From Novipirellula caenicola (GTDB taxonomy: Bacteria > Planctomycetota > Planctomycetia > Pirellulales > Pirellulaceae), in the NCBI RefSeq assembly GCF_039545035.1, contig NZ_BAABRO010000001.1, positions 124,001 to 188,000 on the forward strand: 64,000 nt of DNA, given 5' to 3'. A program made the translations under genes and the position numbers. The notes below the pieces were generated by a model that was given only the letters and a program-made list of their open reading frames with translations, was not told the origin of the DNA and ran no database searches. Positions 10,113 through 18,835 of this stretch are shown here, in pieces (position 1 is the stretch's first letter; every line of letters begins with the position of its first letter).

Positions 10113-10891
10113 ATCGTTGTTAGTTGAACCTTGTGATGGACGATGTTGAGCCAGTGCAAGCGACGAACCGGACTGAGCGCGATTATTTTTTCGAAATCAC
10201 GTCGGTTTTGCTTTGTGCAGTTTTTATACGTGGTTACGCTCAGTGCGATATCAGACGACAGCAAATGGAATCTTTGGCACCCCAGCGACGTACCGTCTGA
10301 TCGCATTGGCAACATTTCCTCTCGCGTCACGTCTTGTCTAGTGCAGTGCAAGATTGCACGTCGATAAAGCGATGCATCGAGTCCGGTGCCCCAATCCTTG
10401 ACCAACTCCTTCACGAGCAAGCAGAGTTCAAGATCCCCACAGAAAGCAGATAAATCAAAATCGAAACGGCGTCGCTCAACCGAGTCAACGGTCGCATTCA
10501 CGAACCGCATCTGTACCGTGCGAGGTCGAAAATTGATCAACTTCCCATGACTCGCATCGGTTAAGTACAAGTAGTTCAGTAACTGAGAGACGTGCTTGCC
10601 AGATAATGTCGAAACCGTTTTAAGTTCATAGATCACTTTCTTTTCGAGTGCGAGATCCAATTTGAGAGGGATTGAGAAATCTCGAAACGACAGTTCAACC
10701 GGAACCTCAATTTGTCCGTCAAGATTGTTGCCCTGCAAGACTCTCAAAAGCTCTCTTTGATATACCCCCTCGTCTGCGAGGCAACCTATTTTTTGGTGCG
10801 TCGCGAACACGAAACTTACAACGGGATAGTCGATCGCTCGCATCTCATCGTCACAGATTCGCTGAAACGGGATCTCGCAATGAACCGGCAT
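10100..10891 (-). CDS. GxxExxY protein (PD-(D/E)XK nuclease-like), long planctomycete form
   Basis: A 263-residue protein. Residues 34-115 match the GxxExxY family: GCLADEGVYQRELLR (Gly36, Glu41, Tyr44), a beta strand with VPVELSFRD, then LKLDLALEKKVIYELKTV with Asp79, Glu89 and Lys91 in the arrangement of a PD-(D/E)XK active site, and HVSQLLNYLYLT. The family is usually about 125 residues; the extra C-terminal half (ending LHWLNIVHHKVQLTTIERQ) is of unknown function. No activity has been firmly shown for the family as far as I know. The gene lies between arrays A and B of the 219-bp repeat, and its last codons and TGA stop fall in a truncated repeat spacer. Confidence 0.8.
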   Translation of the reverse strand: MPVHCEIPFQRICDDEMRAIDYPVVSFVFATHQKIGCLADEGVYQRELLRVLQGNNLDGQIEVPVELSFRDFSIPLKLDLALEKKVIYELKTVSTLSGKHVSQLLNYLYLTDASHGKLINFRPRTVQMRFVNATVDSVERRRFDFDLSAFCGDLELCLLVKELVKDWGTGLDASLYRRAILHCTRQDVTREEMLPMRSDGTSLGCQRFHLLSSDIALSVTTYKNCTKQNRRDFEKIIALSPVRRLHWLNIVHHKVQLTTIERQ

Positions 10892-10918
10892 AATAACTCT
10901 GTGCGTTGTGATAAAGAG

Positions 10919-12318
10919 AAGCTAAAAGTTCAAGATGGCAAGATGACATAGGACCTTCACCTAACCAACATCCTTGTGCAGTCGCAGCAATCTTTCAGCT
11001 AATCTTACCGGAGAAACATCACAGTTCGCATATTTCCCAAATGCGATTCGCTTCACTCCGAACCACATCAGATTGTATATTCTCGTCATCCGGATACACG
11101 ATACCACGGTTACTGGTCTACGCAGACCGCAATTAACGACAAAGACATTAGTACGACAGAAAGATCAACATCGCTCCGTCTGCCTCGCGAAATGTTTCTG
11201 TCGCACCAATCTTTCTGTCTACCCAACCGTTTCCCCATCCCAAGCCCAAGCCGACGATTGCGGCAAGTCGGCGGCTATACACAGCACCTTCTTTATCGGC
11301 GAACTCTCGTCATCAAGGCCTACGATCCCTCGATTGCTCTGTCTGTCCAGGCCGGAATTATGGACAGAAACATTGGTGCGACAGAAAAATTAAAACGCCC
11401 CGTCTGCCTCGCGAAATGTTTCTGTCGCACCAATCTTTCTGTCTACCCAACCGCAAAGCCATCCATGTCGACGATCGCGGCAAGTCGGCCGCTATATACG
11501 GCACCTTCTTCATCCGCGAACTTTCGTCATCAAGGCATGCGATCCCTCGATGGCTCCGTCTGTCCATAACGTAATTGACGACAGAAACATTGGTGCGACA
11601 GAAAGATTAAAATCGCCCAGCCTGCTTCGCGAAATTTTCCTGTCGCATAAATCTTTTTGTCTATCCAACCGCATCCCCATCCCAAGTCGACGATCGTGAC
11701 AAGTCGACTGCTATACACAGCACATTCTTTATCCGCGCCCTCTCGTCATCAAGGCATGCGATCCCTCGATGGCTCCGTCTGTCCATGACGTAATTGACGA
11801 CAGAAAAATTGGTGCGACAGAAAGATTAAAATCGCCCCGTCTGCCAATCGAAATGTTTCTGTCGCACCAATCTTTCTGTCTGCCCAACCGCAGCCCCAAC
11901 CTAATTCGACGATTGCGGCATGTCGCTTGCTATACTCGGCATCTTCTCTATTGGCGAACTCTGGTCATCAAGGCACGTGATCCCTCAATGGCTCCGTCTG
12001 TCCAGTCCGCAGTTGACGACAAAAACATTGGTGCGACAGAAAGATTAAAATTTCCCCTTCTGCCTAGCGAAATGTTTCTGTCGCACCAATCTTTCTTTCT
12101 ACCCAACCGCATCCCAAGCCCATGTCGACGATCGCGGCAAGTCGACTGCTATACTCGGCACCTTCTTTATCCGCGCCCTCTCGTCATCAAGGCATGCGAT
12201 CCCTCGATGGCTCCGTCTGTCCATGCCGTAACTGACGACAGAAACATTGGTGCGACAGAAAGATTAAAATCGCCCAGCCTGCTTCGCGAAATGTTTCTGT
12301 CGCACCGATCTTTTTGTC
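10919..12318. repeat. 219-bp tandem repeat array B (six hairpin units plus one decayed)
   Basis: Hairpin units start at 11138, 11363, 11580, 11799, 12018 and 12237, again 217-225 bp apart and mostly exactly 219. The inverted repeat is the same as in array A (ATTGGTGCGACAGAAAGATT ... TTTCTGTCGCACCAATC). Spacers differ from those of array A but can be aligned to them, and they carry their own conserved segment (CGTCATCAAGGCATGCGATC). One period upstream of the first unit, the predicted interval 10919-11000 contains a decayed right arm, GTCGCAGCAATCTTTCAGC at 10981-10999, followed by a recognisable spacer, so the array once reached further towards the GxxExxY gene. Confidence 0.93.
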
Positions 12319-12674
12319 TGCCTAACCGCCGAGTTCTTTAGGGTCGTCGCAACTCGCTGGCGTCGTAGCCACGCTAAATCAAGGCAGCTCAACGATTTAG
12401 AAATGCTGCTGTTGGTGGTTTGGTGGCACGGTCACGGATCGCTGCTGAAATGTTGTCCTCATCCGAGCTAACAGCGACCATACCACAAGAGAGTCCGACA
12501 AAAATCTGGACTTCGTTGTGAACCTGATGTTCGCACAGCGTGTCAAATTGTCGCCAGACAGAGATATGTCAATCCATTTCCATCGGAATTGCAGGACTAT
12601 CATGAAAAACTCGATCAGCGCAAACGGTATCGCTACAGGAAACTTGTACCTCCACCGCTGGACGCGTTCAATTC
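12319..12674. other. Gap before the ABC-F gene, with a possible small leader ORF
   Basis: About 350 bp with no recognisable gene. A 34-codon ORF (12602-12706, starting MKNSISANG) runs into the first 32 nt of the ABC-F gene in another frame. Genes for antibiotic-protection ABC-F proteins are sometimes controlled by such leaders, but nothing here proves translation. The left part is the decayed edge of array B. Confidence 0.25.
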
Positions 12675-14267
12675 ATGGCCAAATCGATTTCCGTCTCGGA
12701 TGTTAGCTTCCGATTTCCCAACCAGACTCCAATCTTCACCAACCTGAACGTCCACTTTGGATTGTGCCGCACCGCGATTGTCGGCCGCAACGGCGTCGGC
12801 AAATCGACGCTGCTGAAACTGATTCAAGGGCAACTGCTACCAAGCAAGGGAAGCATCGTGACGGCAGGAACGATCGCCGTGCTCAATCAATCGGTCCAGG
12901 CCGATCCGCAGTTGACGATTGCGGATCTATTTGGGGTCGGGAATGAATTTGCAACATTGCAACGGATCGAGCGTGGCGTTGGCAGCGAAGCTGATTTTTC
13001 CGCAGCCGATTGGACGCTGGAAACACGTATCACATCCGCGCTCGCACGCGTTGGGCTCGCCTTCACCGCAGACTTGCGTCTTGCAGAAATGTCAGGCGGA
13101 CAAAGGACGCGAGTTGGTATCGCGTCACTCGTTTTTGCCAATGCCGACTTTTTACTACTGGATGAACCGACCAACAATCTCGATCGTGACGGACGAAATC
13201 AGGTTATTGAGTTGCTTCAAAATTGGCAAGCTGGTGCCGTGGTGATCAGCCATGACCGTGAATTACTCGAGTCAATGGATTCGATCATCGAACTCACGTC
13301 GCTCGGTGTTAAAACGTACGGTGGAAATTGGAGCGAATATCAATCGCAGAAGACTCGAGAACGGCAGGCCGCCCAGCGAGATTTGGCGGAGGCCGAAAAA
13401 CAGGAAGTCCGCCTGACGAAACGGAACCAAGCCAAGGTCCAGCGGCAGTCGCGGCGGAATCGCACAGGGAAAAAATCGGTAACGAAGGGTGGGATGCCCC
13501 GAATCTTGGCAGGCGCACGAAAGGAGCGGAGCGAACAGACAACCGCGGACAAACATCTTGAATCCGTTCGTTTGCGAGAACAAGCGAACCAGAAAATGAG
13601 TGAAGCACGCGAAAAGATCGAAATCATCGATCCATTTCGAGTCGAGTTGCCGTCCACGAATCTCCATCCATCAAAGTCCATCCTACGCATCGATGACGTC
13701 ACGTTCGGTTTCGAGCCGGAGCGTCCGATTGTTCGTGATTTCTCGCTGACCATCACAGGGCCTGAGCGAATTTCGATTAATGGCCGAAATGGCTCGGGCA
13801 AGTCCACGCTCGTTGCGTTGATCGCGGGTACCCTGCAGCCCTGGAGCGGCACGGTGGATCGTCGGTCCGAGTTCGCGATCTTGGACCAAGCCGTCAGTGT
13901 TATGGAGATGGACCGCACCGTGCGAGAAAATTACAAGCGGATCAACCCTTCGTCGAGCGAGAATGAGTGCCGAGCCGCGTTGGCTCGTTTCAAATTTCGC
14001 AGCGAAGCCGCGATGCAAGTCGCAGCGACGCTCAGCGGCGGCGAGTTATTGCGAGCGGGACTGGCGTGCGTCCTTGGCTGTCCCGTTCCCCCACCGCTGC
14101 TGATCTTGGATGAACCCACCAATCACTTGGACCTTGAATCGATTGAAACCGTCGAATCGGGGCTAAAAGCCTATGACGGCGCAATCATCGTCGTCAGCCA
14201 CGATGTATCGTTTCTAAAGTCGATTGGGGTGACGCGTGAAGTCATGCTTGAAGACGACGAAACATAA
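12675..14267 (+). CDS. ABC-F family ATPase
   Basis: A 530-residue soluble protein with two ABC ATPase domains and no membrane segment, as in the ABC-F family that acts on ribosomes. Domain 1 has Walker A GRNGVGKST (about residue 37), signature MSGGQ and Walker B LLLDEPTNNLD. Domain 2 has GRNGSGKST, LSGGE and LLILDEPTNHLD. The linker, about residues 225-340, is highly basic (RQSRRNRTGKK, then MPRILAGARKERSEQ) and probably forms the helical arm that reaches the peptidyl-transferase region. Members include translation factors and antibiotic-resistance proteins; the sequence alone does not decide between them. The gene stands alone just downstream of repeat array B. Confidence 0.92.
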   Translation: MAKSISVSDVSFRFPNQTPIFTNLNVHFGLCRTAIVGRNGVGKSTLLKLIQGQLLPSKGSIVTAGTIAVLNQSVQADPQLTIADLFGVGNEFATLQRIERGVGSEADFSAADWTLETRITSALARVGLAFTADLRLAEMSGGQRTRVGIASLVFANADFLLLDEPTNNLDRDGRNQVIELLQNWQAGAVVISHDRELLESMDSIIELTSLGVKTYGGNWSEYQSQKTRERQAAQRDLAEAEKQEVRLTKRNQAKVQRQSRRNRTGKKSVTKGGMPRILAGARKERSEQTTADKHLESVRLREQANQKMSEAREKIEIIDPFRVELPSTNLHPSKSILRIDDVTFGFEPERPIVRDFSLTITGPERISINGRNGSGKSTLVALIAGTLQPWSGTVDRRSEFAILDQAVSVMEMDRTVRENYKRINPSSSENECRAALARFKFRSEAAMQVAATLSGGELLRAGLACVLGCPVPPPLLILDEPTNHLDLESIETVESGLKAYDGAIIVVSHDVSFLKSIGVTREVMLEDDET

Positions 14268-14576
14268 AAACAAGCTTCAGTGAAGCAAGAAGGCTCGGCA
14301 ATGAATCGAGTAGGAAGGTAAAAATGATCGACCAGCCAAATAACTTTTATAGCGAAGCGGCACGAGCCGCCCCGTCAATTTCGAACGTTTTATTGGTTGC
14401 AACCGGGCGGCGCCCCCGCGCCTCACCGCTACCCGACGCGGGCGGCCCTCGCCTTGCAAAGACCATTTACCATTCGATGAAATCAACAATCTGGCGACGA
14501 GTCCCGCAATCATCAATGCTACTATCACCTCAGGTTGTGCGAGCGTGCACAGCCTGATGATCGTGCTCGCACGGTC
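14268..14576. other. Convergent intergenic region
   Basis: About 310 bp between the ends of two convergent genes. Apart from the hairpin annotated separately near its right end I see no coding pattern or repeat in it. Confidence 0.5.
14537..14572. terminator. Possible bidirectional terminator hairpin
   Basis: GTGCGAGC at 14537-14544 is the exact inverse complement of GCTCGCAC at 14565-14572, giving an 8-bp GC-rich stem with a 20-nt loop. It sits just past the stop of the minus-strand cytochrome gene and beyond the ABC-F gene, where convergent transcripts would end. No T-tract follows, so this is only suggestive. Confidence 0.35.
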
Positions 14577-15029
14577 TTAGCGACGTGTGCTCTCAGCCGA
14601 CGGCGTTGCTTCGTCGCTGGTATCGCCATCTTCGCGTAGACTTTGATGGCATCGCACACAACTGACGGTCAAATGGTTGTAGGCGATCGTGACACCATCG
14701 ACGTTTTTCCGTTTCGATTGTTTGATCAATTCATCCGTGACGAATTCAAATGTGTTGACGTGTTTGCGATACTCTTTGTTACGACTCCGCACGAATCCTT
14801 CCATCGTATTAAGAATTCGCATTTTTTGGGCATTCGCTTGGATCGTATCAAAATCCTGCATCGCTAGACCACGCAAGATGGCGGTTGAGTATTCCAATTT
14901 CTTTTCCATCCAAAAATCAAGCGGTTTCTCTTCAGATTCAACAATCTCCGTGGCCGTGCTGGATGGCTCTTGTGCGAATGAAACCGGCAGCAATACTAAA
15001 CTGGCAATGACCCCAAATAGTGTCTTCAT
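14577..15029 (-). CDS. Secreted small c-type cytochrome, cytochrome c'-like
   Basis: Started at 15029, where a signal peptide begins (MKTLFGVIASLVLLPVSFAQ, cleavage after Ala19). The mature part is about 130 residues, mostly helical and charged, with one haem-attachment motif CVRCH at residues 124-128 close to the C terminus. A C-terminal CxxCH in a small helical protein is the layout of cytochrome c'-type four-helix proteins, which bind NO or CO or carry electrons in the periplasm. The family link is by architecture only. It is divergent to the PhzF-like gene. Confidence 0.7.
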   Translation of the reverse strand: MKTLFGVIASLVLLPVSFAQEPSSTATEIVESEEKPLDFWMEKKLEYSTAILRGLAMQDFDTIQANAQKMRILNTMEGFVRSRNKEYRKHVNTFEFVTDELIKQSKRKNVDGVTIAYNHLTVSCVRCHQSLREDGDTSDEATPSAESTRR

Positions 15030-15208
15030 AATCTGTCTTTCGATGGTTGCGAAACGAAGTGAGGAACGATTCACTTGCAACAGGGCAAACCGAGTGCCGC
15101 GATCAAAAGAATTATCGGTCGCTTCATGACGACGCCACTGCATCCACACGAATCACACACCACGCGGCGTCACCATCCACTTAACAAACCCTTTGCGTGA
15201 ATTTCATT

Positions 15209-16033
15209 ATGCCTGCACCACCCTCCGTCCCACTTTGGCAAGTCGACGCGTTTACCGAGCGTCCTTTTCATGGCAATCCTGCCGCAGTTTGCCTCCTCGA
15301 CACCGCCGCGAATCCTGAATGGATGCAGCACGTCGCGGCCGAGATGAATCTTGCAGAGACCGCATTCGTTACTCGCACTCGCATCAAAAACACTTTTGAT
15401 TTGCGTTGGTTCACCCCCACCACCGAAGTCGATCTGTGTGGCCATGCCACCTTGGCCGCCGCTCACGTTTTGATTGAACAAGGACAAGTCGACGAGTGCG
15501 TCCCCATCCGTTTCCAAACACGTAGCGGAGAGCTGAAGTGTCAACCGAAGGAAGGAAAAATCGCACTCGATTTCCCATCGACTCCCGCCAACGAATCACT
15601 CGATGCGACGGAGACACATGCATGCCAGTCCGTATTTGGCATCACCGCAATTTTTGCAGCACGCACGAAATTCGATATTCTGTTGGTCGTGGAGGCTCCA
15701 CAAACCGTGCGTGAGCTGAAGCCAAATTTCGTCTCGATGGCGGACATTGAAACTCGGGGAATCATCGTGACCGCGTGTGCGGATGAAGAGGGGGTCGATT
15801 TTGTCTCGCGATTTTTCGCCCCACGCTGCGGAATCAACGAGGATCCGGTAACCGGATCGGCGCACTGCTGTTTGGCTCCCTATTGGTCAGCCCGGTTAGG
15901 ACGGAATCCACTGATCGGATACCAAGCTTCCTCACGAGGCGGCATGGTCCACGCCGAAATCAAGGGCGACCGCGTCCAACTCAGTGGCAACGCTGTGACC
16001 GTGATGGAAGGCAAATTGTGGACCACCCCATGA
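15209..16033 (+). CDS. PhzF-family isomerase/epimerase-like protein
   Basis: A 274-residue protein started at the ATG at 15209 (only a GTG codon lies a little upstream). It shows the PhzF pattern: VDAFTERPFHGNPAAVCLL at the N terminus, the catalytic Glu50 in MNLAETAFV, LRWFTPTTEVDLCGHATLAAA, and in the second half FFAPRCGINEDPVTGSAHC. PhzF proteins have two diaminopimelate-epimerase-like halves and catalyse proton shifts; most genomic copies have no known substrate and are not linked to phenazine synthesis. No phenazine genes are nearby. Its stop overlaps the next start by 4 nt (ATGA), so it is co-translated with a GNAT acetyltransferase. Confidence 0.9.
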   Translation: MPAPPSVPLWQVDAFTERPFHGNPAAVCLLDTAANPEWMQHVAAEMNLAETAFVTRTRIKNTFDLRWFTPTTEVDLCGHATLAAAHVLIEQGQVDECVPIRFQTRSGELKCQPKEGKIALDFPSTPANESLDATETHACQSVFGITAIFAARTKFDILLVVEAPQTVRELKPNFVSMADIETRGIIVTACADEEGVDFVSRFFAPRCGINEDPVTGSAHCCLAPYWSARLGRNPLIGYQASSRGGMVHAEIKGDRVQLSGNAVTVMEGKLWTTP

Positions 16034-16512
16034 ATTCTGTGGCGCAAATCCATTTAAGGCACTATGATCCTTCGGACGCTCCGGCGCTCCTAGCCCTGTT
16101 TTGCGACACGGTGCGGCGCGTCAATTTTCGTGACTACACCCACAAGCAAATCGAGGCTTGGGCACCGGCCGACATGCCGATTGACCCTTGGGCAACCCGA
16201 TTTGAAGGCAAAATTGCCTATGTGGCTGAGCGAGGGCAATCCATTGCGGGTTTCGCCGACATGACATCAAGCGGGTATTTGGATCGCTTGTTTGTTTCGG
16301 CGGACTTCCAGCGACAAGGCGTCGCCAGGAAATTGCTGCGAGCGATGTTGCAGCGTGCCGCCGACCTGCAACTTTCCGAAGTGACAACTGAAGCCAGCAT
16401 TACTGCAAAGCCATTTTTTCTTGCCGAGTCGTTTGTCGTGGTCCAAAAGCAAACAGTGACTTGCCGTGGCGTCGAATTTACGAATTTCTTAATGCGACGC
16501 AGCATCAGCTAA
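16030..16512 (+). CDS. GNAT family N-acetyltransferase
   Basis: A 160-residue protein whose ATG overlaps the stop of the PhzF-like gene by 4 nt, which fixes the start. It has a GNAT fold pattern: IAGFADM and YLDRLFVSADFQRQGVARKL with the acetyl-CoA-binding Q-R-Q-G-V-A loop (motif A), then a C-terminal AxxFFxxxxF region. The substrate is unknown. Coupling with a PhzF-type enzyme suggests that both may act on the same small molecule, which is inference. It ends 19 nt from the convergent EEP gene. Confidence 0.88.
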   Translation: MNSVAQIHLRHYDPSDAPALLALFCDTVRRVNFRDYTHKQIEAWAPADMPIDPWATRFEGKIAYVAERGQSIAGFADMTSSGYLDRLFVSADFQRQGVARKLLRAMLQRAADLQLSEVTTEASITAKPFFLAESFVVVQKQTVTCRGVEFTNFLMRRSIS

Positions 16513-16531
16513 GTCCGTCAAGGTCAACAAC

Positions 16532-17542
16532 TCAGTGAAAGTCAACGATCACGGGACGATGGTCTGAACCAATATCCGGACCGACAAAATGACGGGCGAC
16601 CTCGATTTCCGCCCCCACCAATACGTGATCGATCATTAGCCCCGGCAGCGGTAACGAGCTCGGATTCCAAGTGCTGTGTAGTCCCTGTCCATTTGATGAG
16701 TTTCGCAAACCGGATTGTTTTCTCAATCGCCGAAACCAATACGACCACGGCGTGCAGTTCAAATCGCCTGCCACCAAGGTTCGCTGGCCGCCCTGTTGTT
16801 TCACGTGCTCGGCGATAGCGTCAAACGTCCGGTTCCGATCCTGCCAGTTGGAGGGTCGCATCGGAGGCAACGGATGTGTCGCGATAAGCTGTATCGGATC
16901 GCCATCGGGCAACGCGAGATCCATCACCACCGAAGGTAATTGCGTCTCCAGCGAGAACGAGACCACATCGCATTTTGACCAGCGATGTTTGCTAAAGACC
17001 GACATGCCGAAATTGTCTTCGCGAGGCAGCAATCGGCGAAACGGATAGCTGTCGCGAAGTCCAAGCTCCAACGCACGCGTCCACTCCGCGTCCGTCTCTT
17101 GTAGCACAACCAAGTCCGGGTCGGTCTCTGCGATCACTCGCAGCACGGCGGCATGGTTCGTGTTCCGCGTCAACACGTTTGCCGTCATCAACCGGTAAGT
17201 CGTGCCGGTAACGGGATCTGTCGGCCAATAAAACGGTAACAAACTAATCAGCAAACCGCCGCCGATCACAAGCAGGATTCCGCCGACGCGATGCCGCCTA
17301 AGCAGCACCAACCCAATCCCCGCTCCCAACAAACCCATTGTCGCTTGCACACGCAGATGGCTGGCCAAGTCCAGCAAATAATGCCATCTACCAAACATTC
17401 CGGCGGTCATCGCGGCAATCGCGACCAGTGACGACGTGATCAGGAAAAGTTCAATGCACCGTTTTAACGCAAGTACAGAAACATGCACTGGACCGCGGCG
17501 ATGTTCCGGTGGGCCCGATTGCTGGGCATCATCGTTAGTCAT
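16532..17542 (-). CDS. Membrane-anchored endonuclease/exonuclease/phosphatase family protein
   Basis: Started at 17542 (MTNDDAQQSG); upstream codons in frame show no family signal. The first 110 residues contain three hydrophobic helices (starting near LFLITSSLVAIAAMTAGMF). The rest is an EEP domain: MTANVLTRN, DLVVLQETDAEW with the metal-binding Glu, LIATHPLPP, VAGDLNCTPWS, and GSDHRPVIVDF with the catalytic Asp-His pair. This layout of N-terminal helices plus an outward EEP domain is common in bacterial proteins of unknown substrate, possibly phosphodiester- or lipid-directed. It is convergent with the GNAT gene. Confidence 0.88.
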   Translation of the reverse strand: MTNDDAQQSGPPEHRRGPVHVSVLALKRCIELFLITSSLVAIAAMTAGMFGRWHYLLDLASHLRVQATMGLLGAGIGLVLLRRHRVGGILLVIGGGLLISLLPFYWPTDPVTGTTYRLMTANVLTRNTNHAAVLRVIAETDPDLVVLQETDAEWTRALELGLRDSYPFRRLLPREDNFGMSVFSKHRWSKCDVVSFSLETQLPSVVMDLALPDGDPIQLIATHPLPPMRPSNWQDRNRTFDAIAEHVKQQGGQRTLVAGDLNCTPWSYWFRRLRKQSGLRNSSNGQGLHSTWNPSSLPLPGLMIDHVLVGAEIEVARHFVGPDIGSDHRPVIVDFH

Positions 17543-17630
17543 GCAGATCAAGTTGCGGGATCGAGTTGCGGGCAGAGTTGACGGTGGTGTCGATGACAAG
17601 AAAGTTGTCGCGTATAAATACACTCATCCA

Positions 17631-18155
17631 TCATGGCTGCCGCGACGTGGCTGCCGGATTCTCATCGTCCTTCTTCGTTTCGGAGACTTGCCGACGGTAG
17701 CCGACAAGGTAAAACTCGCTATCTTTGGGAGCTTTGAATTCTTTTGGAAAATCGGTGCCCGATAGATCATAACAAACGCGCATCGCGTCCGCGTTTTTGA
17801 TCTCGTAGATCGCCAAGATCGTCTTGTCTTTGTTGGGTCCCTCCATGCTGTTGATCGTCATTCGCTAGGGGGTCGTCGTCGGATCGAGCGTGAACATGCC
17901 GATGTCAGAGTGATCTTCTCCTTCGACAGCGACCTCGTACTTATTCTTGTTGATCTTCAACGTGATTGCCTTGAGCGCCGGAGGCGGAATCAGAACGCCA
18001 CTGAGCATCGCTCCCTTGGGCTTCCAAATCCCGTCGAACGTAAACTTACTCTCGTCAGAAACGGCACCCGCATCGCTCTCATTTTGAGGTGGGTCCGCAA
18101 AGGCAGCGTGAACCGCCCCTAGGCAAAGCAGCGCAACGAGGAAGCAAAATCGCAT
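17631..18155 (-). pseudogene. TIGR03067-type secreted protein broken by an in-frame TAG
   Basis: The N-terminal part (from 18155) has a signal peptide (MRFCFLVALLCLGAVHAAFA) and the start of a TIGR03067-like domain: FDGIWKPKGAMLSGVLIPP, LKINKNKYEV, SDIGMFTLDPTTTP. At 17865-17867 a TAG follows. The same reading frame then continues with RMTINSMEGPNKDKTILAIYEI, RVCYDLSGTDFPKEFKAP and LVGYRR, exactly the remaining half of the domain. A single base change, for example from AAG, would explain the break. Planctomycetes carry many copies of this family, function unknown. It could be a recent pseudogene, a sequencing error or, less likely, a read-through site. Confidence 0.8.
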
Positions 18156-18374
18156 CGGGACACCGTCGGTTGAAATGCAAAAAGGGCAGCAAAACAAGAA
18201 TAATTTTATCGACGGACAGCAGGCCGATTACGGCTTCTTAAGCCGAATTGATAAAGCCTGGACCGCGGATAAGATTAGTATAGACGCCGAGAATCGTCAC
18301 GGGTGTGTCGAATTGCATTTGTTCTGACAACGATACGGCAACCGTTGAAATTCATTTCCACTTAAAGAGGCCTT

Positions 18375-18824
18375 ATGCAAATCCGACCGGCTCATATCGA
18401 TGATCAAATCGACCTGGAACGCATCTATTGCGACTCGATTTCGTCGGCCGCCTGGTTGCCCGATTCCGTCCGCCGCAGCGTCATTTCCTTTGCGGCGGAT
18501 TCTGAGGGTGAAATCGTTCACGTTGCGAGTGACGCCGGGAACAAGGTGCAGGGTTTCATCTCGGTGTGGCAGCCCGAGTCGTTTATCCATCACTTGTACG
18601 TCGCCCCTTCGTTTCAGCAGCAGGGTGTGGGAACGATGCTGCTACAGTCGCTTGCCACATGGTTACCACGTCCATGGCGGCTGAAGTGCACTCAAGCGAA
18701 CGAAGCGGCGTTCGCGTTTTACAAGAAGCGTGGATGGAACGTCATCGAACCGGGGCAGAGCGATCATGGCCCCTACTGGCTGATGCAATGCGAATCGATC
18801 CCGATCGCAATCCAACGCAGATAA
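18375..18824 (+). CDS. GNAT family N-acetyltransferase
   Basis: A 149-residue GNAT enzyme with a good ribosome site (AGAGG) before the ATG. The N terminus MQIRPAHIDD is typical, the acetyl-CoA loop is FIHHLYVAPSFQQQGVGTML (Q-Q-Q-G-V-G) and the C-terminal part has NEAAFAFYKKRGWNVI, the usual motif B. The substrate cannot be deduced. It is convergent with phaC, with 11 nt between the stops. Confidence 0.92.
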   Translation: MQIRPAHIDDQIDLERIYCDSISSAAWLPDSVRRSVISFAADSEGEIVHVASDAGNKVQGFISVWQPESFIHHLYVAPSFQQQGVGTMLLQSLATWLPRPWRLKCTQANEAAFAFYKKRGWNVIEPGQSDHGPYWLMQCESIPIAIQRR

Positions 18825-18835
18825 ATTGCTACCGA

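Noticed and set aside
8907-12318. CRISPR array
   Set aside because: Units of 219 bp with conserved spacers and an 82-nt inverted repeat do not fit CRISPR repeats and unique spacers, and no cas gene is present.
11769-12341. Open frame with GATERLKSP and FLSHQSF blocks in array B
   Set aside because: Same reason: translation of the hairpin arms. There is no ribosome site and no codon pattern typical of the neighbouring genes.
15209-16033. Phenazine biosynthesis gene
   Set aside because: The protein is PhzF-like, but no other phenazine genes are present. Most PhzF homologues have unrelated or unknown roles.
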